NCBI GenBank assembly: GCA_023383035.1
Contig: JAHDYE010000011.1
Coordinates: forward strand, 1 to 33,847
Source: Burkholderiaceae bacterium
Lineage (GTDB): Bacteria; Pseudomonadota; Gammaproteobacteria; Burkholderiales; Burkholderiaceae_E
Reading direction: 5' to 3'
Length of the DNA stretch: 33,847 nt
Below are positions 8,781 to 15,477 of this stretch, one piece after another. The notes below the pieces were generated by a model. The model was not told the DNA's origin. It ran no database searches and saw only the letters and a list, made by a program, of their open reading frames with translations. The number at the start of each line of letters is the position of its first letter. Positions within the stretch are counted from its first letter, which is position 1. The position numbers and the translations under genes are program-made.

Positions 8781-9286
8781 GCTGCGTTTCCGCGGTTGAG
8801 AGTGAGTCTGCGCACGCACTTGGTCACCTCGACGATGACCTGCAGGGCGAATAGCACGAAGGCGACCAGGAACACGACGCGAAACGGCCACACCGGAAGG
8901 TTGAGCGCCGACTGTCCGCTGGTCTCGCCGCTCCTGTACCCGTCGACCAGGTAGCGGTACATCTGGTAGCTGAGCCAGATCAGCAGCGGCAGCATGACGG
9001 TGTAGCCGACCAGGTCGATCGCCGCGCGGGTGCGCTCGGAGAACTTGCCGCTGAACACGTCGATGCGGATGTGCGCGTCCTCGCGCAGGGTATAGGCCAT
9101 GCCGAGCAGGAAGTGCGAGCCGGTGAGCAGGTATCCCACCTCGTAGGCCCAGATGGTCGGCGCGCCCATCGCGTAGCGGGCGAATACCTCGTAGCAGGTC
9201 GCGAGCACCAGAGGGACCAGGACCATCGCCGCGGCGATGCCGACGCTTCCGGTGACACGTTCGATCGACTTCGTGAGCGCATTCAT
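8777..9286 (-). CDS. dctQ: TRAP transporter small permease subunit DctQ (system 1)
   Basis: This is a 169-residue four-helix membrane protein. Typical DctQ signatures are an early membrane segment leading into CYEVFARYAMGAPTIWAYE, then HFLLGMAYTLREDAHIRIDVF. It bridges the periplasmic receptor and the DctM subunit. It overlaps dctM by 4 bases. Unusually for a TRAP operon, 205 bases with two hairpins separate it from its receptor gene. Confidence 0.92.
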   Translation of the reverse strand: MNALTKSIERVTGSVGIAAAMVLVPLVLATCYEVFARYAMGAPTIWAYEVGYLLTGSHFLLGMAYTLREDAHIRIDVFSGKFSERTRAAIDLVGYTVMLPLLIWLSYQMYRYLVDGYRSGETSGQSALNLPVWPFRVVFLVAFVLFALQVIVEVTKCVRRLTLNRGNAA

Positions 9287-9318
9287 CGCGCCCTCCCCTT
9301 ACTGGTTGGTGACGGACA

Positions 9319-9346
9319 ACGATCGGCGCCGCATCGTGCCGATCGT
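9319..9346. other. Inverted repeat in the dctP-dctQ gap
   Basis: ACGATCGGC at 9319-9327 pairs exactly with GCCGATCGT at 9338-9346 across a 10-base loop. It lies 33 bases before the dctQ start in a 205-base gap. There is no T-run, so it is not a simple terminator. It could be an RNA processing or regulatory structure, or chance in GC-rich DNA. Confidence 0.35.
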
Positions 9347-9450
9347 CGGCGGGCGCGTCTCGCGCCGCCCCGGCCCCACCCGGCGCGGACTGCCGGGCAG
9401 GACTGCGCACCGAGCGGTGAACAAGCCGGATGTGCAACGGTCAGCAACAA

Positions 9451-9474
9451 GATGGGGTGCTTTCGCACCCCATC
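9451..9474 (-). terminator. Strong intercistronic hairpin after dctP (attenuator or mRNA stabiliser)
   Basis: GATGGGGTGC at 9451-9460 pairs perfectly with GCACCCCATC at 9465-9474 around a 4-base loop. In the direction of transcription it falls 17 bases after the receptor stop codon and is followed by TTGTTGC rather than a clean U-run. The likely role is partial termination or 3'-end protection of receptor mRNA, giving more receptor than permease, as is common for binding-protein operons. Confidence 0.65.
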
Positions 9475-9491
9475 GTTTCGGCGACGAGCGC

Positions 9492-10553
9492 TCAGGCCCT
9501 CGTCTTGACCGTGCGCCAGCCGGACGCGCCTTTCCAGAGCGCGTCCATCTCCTTCTGACTCGCGAGCGCCTTGCCGAACCAGGGAAGGTTTCCTTCCTTG
9601 GCCGTCTTCTCCGCCCACTTCAGGCCGATGTCGCGAGCCGCGTACTGCACCTCGGGCGAGAGTTCGATCAGCGTATTGCCCGCCTTCTTGTAGAAATCGA
9701 GCGCTTTGGCGTCCTCCTGGCCGACCTTCATCCAGAAATCCACCGTCACGAGCCTGGCCACCGTTTCGACCAGTTTCTGGTCGGCGGGCGTGAGCTTGGC
9801 CCAGGCCTCCTTGTTGATCGCCAGCTCGAAGGGCGCTGTGGGCTGGTGAACGCCAGGGTAGATGATGTACTTGGCGATCTTGTGAAAGCCCATCGAGATG
9901 TTCTCGTACATCGTGCCCCACTCGGTGGCGTCGATCGCGCCGCGCTCGAGCATCGGGTACACGTCGCCGCCCGCGGTCGTCACCGGCGCTGCGCCGAGAT
10001 CCTTGGCCATGTCCAGCCACGCGCCTGCGGTGCGCATCTTCAGGCCCTTGAGGTCGGCCAGCGTCTGGACCGGCTTTCTCGAGTGCAGGAAAGCCTCGGC
10101 GGTACGGGCCGCCAACGGGAACGAGATGATGTCGGCGGTTTCCTCCCGAAACTTGCGCTGCATCTCGACGCCGCCGGCCTGGTACAGCCAGTGCAGCATC
10201 CGTTCGGTGTCGAAGGAGCCCGCGTACCCGCCGAACAGTACCGTCGTCGGATCCTTGCCCCAGTCGTAGCCCATCCAGGTGTGGCCGCACTCGGCGATTC
10301 CGTTCTTGACCGTCTCGGGCACCTTCAGTGCGTTGCCCAGCGCGCCACCCGGGAACACCTCGACCTTGAAGCGTCCGCCGGAAAGCTCGCCCATCTTCTC
10401 GGCGAATGCCTTCGCGCCGAGGTCCATCAACGGGCCGCCGCCCCATCCGGTGGCCATCTTCCAGTTGATCGTGGACTGCGCCTGCGCCGGCTGCGCAAGC
10501 GTCGCGCCGGCAGTCGCGATCGCACCGGCCTTGAGAAAATCGCGTTTCTTCAT
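9492..10553 (-). CDS. dctP: TRAP transporter periplasmic substrate-binding protein DctP (system 1)
   Basis: This 353-residue secreted receptor begins KKRDFLKAGAIATAG and continues to an AQPAQAQ cleavage region, a Tat-like leader with only one Arg in the twin-arginine position. The mature part has TRAP receptor landmarks: FAEKMGELSGGRFKVEVFPGG, ADLKGLKMRTAG and the binding-site region GAIDATEWGTMYEN. The Glu-Trp pair in that region recalls the TakP-type subgroup that binds carboxylic or 2-oxo acids; this subgroup placement is tentative. It is the first gene of the transporter set and is separated from dctQ by a hairpin-containing gap. Confidence 0.9.
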   Translation of the reverse strand: MKKRDFLKAGAIATAGATLAQPAQAQSTINWKMATGWGGGPLMDLGAKAFAEKMGELSGGRFKVEVFPGGALGNALKVPETVKNGIAECGHTWMGYDWGKDPTTVLFGGYAGSFDTERMLHWLYQAGGVEMQRKFREETADIISFPLAARTAEAFLHSRKPVQTLADLKGLKMRTAGAWLDMAKDLGAAPVTTAGGDVYPMLERGAIDATEWGTMYENISMGFHKIAKYIIYPGVHQPTAPFELAINKEAWAKLTPADQKLVETVARLVTVDFWMKVGQEDAKALDFYKKAGNTLIELSPEVQYAARDIGLKWAEKTAKEGNLPWFGKALASQKEMDALWKGASGWRTVKTRA

Positions 10554-10595
10554 TCCCCGTCTCCTCTGTTGTCTTTGGTTCGGACTTCGCTAGGA

Positions 10596-11408
10596 CTAGG
10601 CTGCTTGCTCGGCGACCGGGCCGTCGAGCGAGACCGGCGCGTCGGGCCGTCGGTACTTCTCGATCACCGGTTTCAACTCCGGTTTGATGTGGTCTTCGCT
10701 GTAGCCGTTGAAGATGGTTCCGACCAGGCCACGATCGAGGTCGCTCGTCCCCATCAGCCAGTCGGCGATCGGGAACGTCAGGTTCATGTTGTGCCCCATC
10801 ATGATTCCGTAGTTGTGGTGCGCCGTGTGATGACGCCTGATCGTGTTGATGAAGGGCGTGTGGCGCACGAACCAGTTGTCATGGACGTGGCAGCAGTAGT
10901 GGAAGCTCTCATATATCAGGTACTGCCCGACGATCGTCACCATCAGGATGTAGCCGGCGTTCGGGTTGATCAGCGCGCCGAGCACGAGCGCGAACGGCAC
11001 GCCCAGCGCCATGAAGGTGAACAGCGCACGCCACGGAAAGAAGATGATCCGCCATTCGCGCGCAGTGTCCACCGTCATCTCGTTGTCGGTGAAGTACTGG
11101 TGGTGCTGACGCGTGTGGCGGTCGTAGATCGCGCGCAGCGCCCACACGTCGATCAGACGATGCATCACGTTCTTGTGCATGTACCACTCGAACAGGTTCG
11201 AGAAGACGAACACCGGCACCACGAGCAACCACTCCCATCCGGCGTTGTCGAGGCGCATGACGCACCACCAGATCACCGCGATGCCCACGACGTAGATCAC
11301 GGCGATGTGCAGCGGGCCGTTGTAGGCGGGGTGGATCTCCGAGCGGTACTGCTCGCGAAACGCCACTTGGCGGGGCGACGGGTTGTGCCGTTCGATCAGT
11401 TCTGCCAT
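10596..11408 (-). CDS. Fatty acid hydroxylase / sterol desaturase family di-iron membrane protein
   Basis: This 270-residue integral membrane protein has the histidine boxes of the superfamily: HKNVMH, HTRQHHQYF, a further HYCCHVHDNW, and RRHHTAHHNYG near the C-terminus. It has several hydrophobic helices. Family members use O2 and two irons to hydroxylate or desaturate a hydrocarbon chain. The ATG at 11408 has AGGAGG 6 bases upstream, far better than the longer upstream frame. It sits between the fused methyltransferase (106 bases away) and dctP (42 bases). Its job in a demethylation locus is unclear: it could modify the substrate, or it may be a passenger. Confidence 0.85.
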   Translation of the reverse strand: MAELIERHNPSPRQVAFREQYRSEIHPAYNGPLHIAVIYVVGIAVIWWCVMRLDNAGWEWLLVVPVFVFSNLFEWYMHKNVMHRLIDVWALRAIYDRHTRQHHQYFTDNEMTVDTAREWRIIFFPWRALFTFMALGVPFALVLGALINPNAGYILMVTIVGQYLIYESFHYCCHVHDNWFVRHTPFINTIRRHHTAHHNYGIMMGHNMNLTFPIADWLMGTSDLDRGLVGTIFNGYSEDHIKPELKPVIEKYRRPDAPVSLDGPVAEQAA

Positions 11409-11470
11409 GGCTGTCCTCCTTTGCTGCGTGATTGCCGAATGCCAGATCCGGGAGACTGCCGTCATGCGTC

Positions 11471-11644
11471 CGGCGCTGCGCGGTATCGTGTCATGCACCG
11501 TGGCACCGAGCGGCTCACGCCGCCAGCAGACGCTTGGCTTCGTTGACTGCCTGCACCGCGTCGGCGGCGAATCCGTCGGCGCCGATCTGGCGCGCGAACT
11601 TGTCGCTGACCGGCGCCCCCCCGACGAACACCTTGCGCCCGTCG
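11471..11644. repeat. Source copy of an imperfect direct repeat (3' end of fused methyltransferase gene plus downstream spacer)
   Basis: This segment covers the last about 43 codons of the fused gene and about 45 bases beyond its stop. It matches 13545-13714 in the same orientation, by eye at roughly four of five bases with several small indels. The matching blocks include GCACCGCGTCGGCGGCGAA and the spacer motif TATCGTG near the outer end. The second copy is degenerate and is listed separately as a pseudogene fragment. Confidence 0.7.
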
Positions 11645-13440
11645 CGCAGCCCCCGCGCGTCGAGCTCGCGGATGATCGCGGGCATTTCCATCATCGTCGT
11701 GGTAAGCAGCGCCGACAACCCGATCACGTCCGGGCGATGCTCGGCGACCGCGTCGCAGAACGCATCGCGCGCGACGTTCACCCCTAGGTCGATCACCTCG
11801 AATCCGACCCCGCGCAGCATCGTCACCACCAGGTTCTTGCCGATGTCGTGCATGTCGCCCTTGACCGTGCCGATCAGCACGCGCCCGCGCTTCTCGTTCG
11901 ATCCGCCCGCCGCCAGGTGCGGCTCGAGCACGCTCACCGCGCTGCTCATCGCGCGTGCCGCGAGCAGCACCTCCGGAATGAACGCCTCGCCGCTCGCCAT
12001 GCGCTTGCCCACCACGTCGATCGCCGCGATCAGCCCCTTGTCCAGGATGTCGCGCGCCGCCACGCCCTGCGCGAGCAGTTCGGCGACATGCTCCCTGATC
12101 GCCAGGTGCTTGCCCTTGCTCACGTCCTGGCGCACCTGCGCGTAGATCTCCTCGCCCGCCGCTTCGCCCGCCTCGGCCGCGGCCGACGCCGCGACCGCGC
12201 CGCCTGCACCGGCCGTCGGCAGCGGCCGGAACGCCCCCGCCTTCAGCGGCAGCGACCCCTCGCGCTCGACCCGCTCGCCGATGCGCTGCAGCCGCGAGAA
12301 GATCGCCCCGGGCGGCACCTGGTCAGCCACCCCGACCAGGTAGCGCGTTCCCGGCGCGACCGCACGAAACAACTCGTCCAGGTAGGCCTCGAAGTCCGCC
12401 TCGCTGGTCTCGGGCAACACCACCGTCGAGGGCACGCCTCCGAACAGCGTGAGCTTCGGGCTCCAGCGCCGGTAGTACTCGGCCAGGCTCAGCTTCGTCA
12501 TCGGCGCCGGACAGATCGACTCGGCGATGTGCATCCCCGACTCGCGGATCAGGCCCATCAGCCCCTCGTTCTCGCCGTCGGTGTGGCACATCAACAGCTT
12601 GCCGCGCGCCTCGAGCGCCGTCGAAACCTTGCGCAGCCACGGACTGATCTCGCGCTCGAAGTAGGGCGGGTACGTGATCATGTCGTCGTAGTTCGCGCCC
12701 CAGAATACGACCTCGGCCGGCGAATCGCACTGGATCGCGAGCATCCGCTCGAACAGCGGCTCCATCTGCGAGGCCAGCCGCTGGAGCTTGTCGTAGTGGT
12801 CCTTGTAGTGGAAGAAGAACTGCGTCGAGTCGATCAGGTCGCGCTGGATCTCGTTGACCGGCGACGCGCCGAACGGACCCATCGAGACGGCCACGCCGTC
12901 GTCGCGCATCTCCTCGGCGGACCAGCGGTTGAAACGTTCGGGGTTGAGCTTCAGGTCGAGGTGTTCGTACAGGCACCCTGCCGCCTCGTAGTCGTCCACG
13001 GACTTGATCAGCGGTTCGACGATGGTCGGGATCGTCGTGCCGAGCCGCTGCGCCTCGAGGTCATAGTGCACGGTGGTGCTGACCATGCCCAGCGGCGTGT
13101 GGTACTCGACCCGCATTCGCGGACCGTCGTGTACCACCTTGACCTCGACCTTGTTCGAGATCACCAGGTCGTAGACCGTATCGCGGCTGCCGAACAAGCC
13201 GATGCCGCGATGCAGGTACATCGGCTGGATCGCCGGGTCGAGCTGGTCGTCGGCAAAGCGAAAGTACAGCGCCCAGCCCTCGGCGCGCGCGATCTCGTTC
13301 ATCGCGCGTCCGGCGTGCTGCGCGGGCAGCGTGCCGCAGGTATGGTTGGCGAGATACCACAGGTCCAGCCGCGGAACGTAGGGCAACCGGTCGACCTGCT
13401 CGCCGCGAAACGCAGCGAGCATGCGCGCCTTGTGGTTCAT
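11515..13440 (-). CDS. Fused URO-D-type methyltransferase and corrinoid-binding protein (CmuA-like domain order)
   Basis: This 641-residue two-domain protein joins an N-terminal URO-D-type methyltransferase (about 1-400) through an Ala/Gly/Glu-rich linker to a C-terminal corrinoid module (about 440-641). The latter has a helical cap and the B12 signature GDMHDIGK (His near 530), then SALLTT and VFVGGAP. The domain order is that of CmuA, the chloromethane methyltransferase of aerobic methylotrophs. Near residue 285 it reads MCHTDGENEG, with Asp at the position of the zinc Cys, followed by SICPAP. One chain could take the methyl from substrate and hold it on its own cobamide, for MeTr (3276-4160) to pass to H4F. 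The ATG at 13440 has AGGAGA upstream; a longer frame would run through the operator. Confidence 0.87.
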   Translation of the reverse strand: MNHKARMLAAFRGEQVDRLPYVPRLDLWYLANHTCGTLPAQHAGRAMNEIARAEGWALYFRFADDQLDPAIQPMYLHRGIGLFGSRDTVYDLVISNKVEVKVVHDGPRMRVEYHTPLGMVSTTVHYDLEAQRLGTTIPTIVEPLIKSVDDYEAAGCLYEHLDLKLNPERFNRWSAEEMRDDGVAVSMGPFGASPVNEIQRDLIDSTQFFFHYKDHYDKLQRLASQMEPLFERMLAIQCDSPAEVVFWGANYDDMITYPPYFEREISPWLRKVSTALEARGKLLMCHTDGENEGLMGLIRESGMHIAESICPAPMTKLSLAEYYRRWSPKLTLFGGVPSTVVLPETSEADFEAYLDELFRAVAPGTRYLVGVADQVPPGAIFSRLQRIGERVEREGSLPLKAGAFRPLPTAGAGGAVAASAAAEAGEAAGEEIYAQVRQDVSKGKHLAIREHVAELLAQGVAARDILDKGLIAAIDVVGKRMASGEAFIPEVLLAARAMSSAVSVLEPHLAAGGSNEKRGRVLIGTVKGDMHDIGKNLVVTMLRGVGFEVIDLGVNVARDAFCDAVAEHRPDVIGLSALLTTTMMEMPAIIRELDARGLRDGRKVFVGGAPVSDKFARQIGADGFAADAVQAVNEAKRLLAA

Positions 13441-13513
13441 GGTCTCTCCTGTGGAGCGTCGACGCGTCGAACGCCGCCGGGAGCACCGCCACCCGATTAC
13501 GAGCAAACGCCGA

Positions 13514-13530
13514 TCATATTAGTGATATGT
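13514..13530. promoter_or_regulatory. Palindromic operator-like site B upstream of the fused methyltransferase gene
   Basis: TCATATTAGTGATATGT shares CATATTA and ATATGT with site A at the same spacing, differing only at the outer base and three spacer bases. It lies about 75 bases upstream of the fused gene's ATG in an AT-rich island, with a further AT-rich stretch beside it. It is a likely operator for the GntR regulator encoded about 200 bases upstream. Confidence 0.6.
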
Positions 13531-13544
13531 TAGGCGTATACATT

Positions 13545-13714
13545 CGGCGCTGTCCACAGTATCGTGTTGTGCACCGCGGCACCGGGCGGCACGCCGTCGG
13601 CGAACGTCTGGCTTCGTCGACTACCGGCACCGCGTCGGCGGCGAAGCCATCGACGCCGATCCGGCGGCGAACCTGCCGCTCACTGGCGCACCTCCGACGA
13701 ACCCTTGCGTTCGT
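13545..13714 (-). pseudogene. Decayed duplicate of a corrinoid-domain 3' end
   Basis: On the minus strand one frame still reads RRRIGVDGFAADAVPVVDEA, clearly related to ARQIGADGFAADAVQAVNEA at the end of the fused methyltransferase. Homology continues past where the stop codon should be into the spacer sequence, so DNA and not just protein was duplicated. Small indels shift the frame and the stop has been lost. It lies between the GntR gene (stop at 13723) and the operator. It looks like the tail of an earlier tandem copy of the fused or a free corrinoid gene, whose body has been deleted. Confidence 0.7.
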
Positions 13715-13722
13715 CATGTCTG

Positions 13723-14439
13723 TCAGACGTCGGTGTCGAGCGTCGCCCGGGTGAAACTCTCGATGTGATCGATCAGCGCGTCGGTGGCGCGTCCCGCGCC
13801 GGCCTCGTCACCCTCGGCGATCGCCTCGGCGATCGCCGCATGCAGATTGGCCGTGACCGGCATGTCGGCGGCCTGCTGGTAGTGCACGTACCAGAAACGG
13901 CGCGAGAGCGGCTGCATCAGACGCATCGCCGCCGCGGCGAACTCGTTGCGCGCCGTCATGATCGCGAGCTCGTTGTACTCGTTGTCGGTGCGCATGAAGC
14001 CGACGTCGTCGTTCGCCTTGGCGGCCTTTCTGAAATTGACCGCGAGCGCGGCGAACCGCGCGCGTTCGCGCGGCTGAGCGCGCCGCGCCGCGCTGCGCGA
14101 CACCAGCCGTTCGATCTCGCGGCGAACCTCGAGCATCCCGAGCTGGCGCTTCACATTGATGTCCGAAACGATCACTCCGCGCCGCGGCAGGATCTGCACC
14201 AGCTTCTCGCGCGACAATCGTTGCAGCGCCTCGCGAATCGGCGTGCGACCGATTCCCAGCATTTGCGACAGTTCGGCTTCCGACACCGCACTACCGGGCG
14301 CCAGCTTGAGCGTGACGATCATCTCCTCGAGCGTGCCGTAGGCGCGATCGGTCAGCGTTTCGCCTGCGGAACCCGGAGCGCGAAGCGCCGGCTTCGTTCC
14401 GTCGCGCACGGTTGCCGCAACCTTGCGCGCGGACGTCAA
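13723..14439 (-). CDS. GntR-family regulator with FCD ligand domain
   Basis: This 238-residue DNA-binding regulator has a winged helix at about residues 25-90 (LSQMLGIGRTPIREALQRLS, then LPRRGVIVSDI), followed by an all-helical FCD domain with the expected metal/ligand residues (TDNEYNELAIM and a late HLHAAIAEAIAEGDEAGA-like helix). FCD regulators usually sense carboxylic acids. The start is a TTG at 14439 that overlaps the TGA of the PanB-like gene (TTGA) and has GGAGG 5 bases upstream. It is the obvious candidate to bind the paired palindromes at 7420 and 13514 and thus control both methyltransferase units. Confidence 0.87.
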   Translation of the reverse strand: MTSARKVAATVRDGTKPALRAPGSAGETLTDRAYGTLEEMIVTLKLAPGSAVSEAELSQMLGIGRTPIREALQRLSREKLVQILPRRGVIVSDINVKRQLGMLEVRREIERLVSRSAARRAQPRERARFAALAVNFRKAAKANDDVGFMRTDNEYNELAIMTARNEFAAAAMRLMQPLSRRFWYVHYQQAADMPVTANLHAAIAEAIAEGDEAGAGRATDALIDHIESFTRATLDTDV

Positions 14440-15305
14440 ACCTGCCTCCGTTTCTCCAGCATTTCGAGGAAGCGCTCGTACTCGCGCATGTCCACGCCAT
14501 AGCTGTGCTCGTCGTCCGGGAAGCTGCCTGCCTTCACTTCGGCCACGTACTGCTTGAGGCCGCCCACGGCCACTTCCGTCAGGTTGGCGAAGCGCTTCGT
14601 GAACTTCGGCTTGAAGTCGGTGAACACGCCGAGCAGGTCGTACGAGAGCAGGATCTGCCCGTCGGTGCCGACTCCCGCCCCGATGCCGATCGTCGGGATC
14701 TCCAGCTGGGCCGAGATCGCGGCGGCGATCTTGGCCGGCACCGCTTCGAATTCCAGCATGAAGCAGCCGGCATCCTGGATCGCCAGCGCGTCCTCGAGGA
14801 TCTTCATCGCCGCCTCGGCGGTCTTTCCCTGGATCCTGAATCCGCCGAAGGTCGCGACCGTGTGCGGCGTCAGCCCGATGTGCGACGCGGTCGGGATGCC
14901 CGCATCGACCAGCGCCTTGAGAATGTGCGCCTGGCTCTTGCCGCCTTGCGGCTTGACCGCGTCGCATCCGGCCTCCTGCATGAACCTCGTGGCGTTGGTC
15001 AGCGCGCGGTCGACGGTGTTGTAGCTCTGGTAGGGCATGCAGCCGAGAACGAAGGTGTTCATCGCGCCGCGGCGCACCGCCTGCGAGTGCAGCACCATCA
15101 TGTCCATCGTCGCGGGAATCGTGTTCGGGTGCCCATGTGCGGTCATCGCCAGGCTGTCTCCGACCACACACACGTCCACTCCCGCCGCTTCGGCCCACTT
15201 GGCCGATGTGTAGTCGAGCACCGAGGTGTAGACCATCTTCTCGCCGGTCTTCTTCGACTCCCGGATCTCTGGAATCGTGCGCTTCTTGCGCTCGCCCTGA
15301 TTCAT
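14436..15305 (-). CDS. panB: PanB-family (ketopantoate hydroxymethyltransferase-like) protein with altered metal site
   Basis: This 289-residue TIM-barrel protein is clearly homologous to PanB, which adds a hydroxymethyl group from methylene-H4F to 2-oxoisovalerate. Conserved blocks include VCVVGDSLAMTAHGH, AVRRGA, HIGLTPHTVATFGGF, EFEAVP and IGIGAGVGTDGQIL. Compared with E. coli PanB, Asp45 (VGDS), Lys112 and Glu181 are kept. The residue matching Asp84 (ADLPF) is Cys (GCMPY) and Glu114 (KIEGG) is Gln (KPQGG). The metal site is therefore changed and the substrate may differ. The ATG at 15305 has GGGGGA upstream. It leads the minus-strand operon and overlaps gntR. Methylene-H4F would be the end product of the downstream methyl-transfer pathway, which may explain the linkage. 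Confidence 0.82.
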   Translation of the reverse strand: MNQGERKKRTIPEIRESKKTGEKMVYTSVLDYTSAKWAEAAGVDVCVVGDSLAMTAHGHPNTIPATMDMMVLHSQAVRRGAMNTFVLGCMPYQSYNTVDRALTNATRFMQEAGCDAVKPQGGKSQAHILKALVDAGIPTASHIGLTPHTVATFGGFRIQGKTAEAAMKILEDALAIQDAGCFMLEFEAVPAKIAAAISAQLEIPTIGIGAGVGTDGQILLSYDLLGVFTDFKPKFTKRFANLTEVAVGGLKQYVAEVKAGSFPDDEHSYGVDMREYERFLEMLEKRRQV

Positions 15306-15477
15306 TGCGTTCCCCCTGCAAACCGAGGTCCCCTCGGCGTGGAACCGACGCTCTCCCTCAGACCGTTCAGTCGTATGAAAATGATATATCAACAACGAAC
15401 CGGTGCGCGCCTCCACGGATGTCGCGATGGCGTTAAGCTCGCCGGGTCCGATGCGATTCCTGCTTTCTTTTTGCTCC
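15306..15477. promoter_or_regulatory. Divergent promoter region between panB-like and enolase-like genes
   Basis: This 172-base gap between divergent genes contains an AT-rich island at about 15371-15395 with the perfect 10-base palindrome TGATATATCA (15382-15391), next to CGTATGAAAA. It resembles the ATAT-rich half-sites of operators A and B, but the spacing differs. No clear -35/-10 pair stands out. It probably contains the promoter of the panB-gntR unit and perhaps a third, weaker GntR site. Confidence 0.45.

Noticed and set aside
6726-8954. 742-codon plus-strand frame rich in His, Arg, Asp and Glu
   Set aside because: Antisense shadow of the corrinoid protein and dctM genes; composition is an artefact of codon bias.
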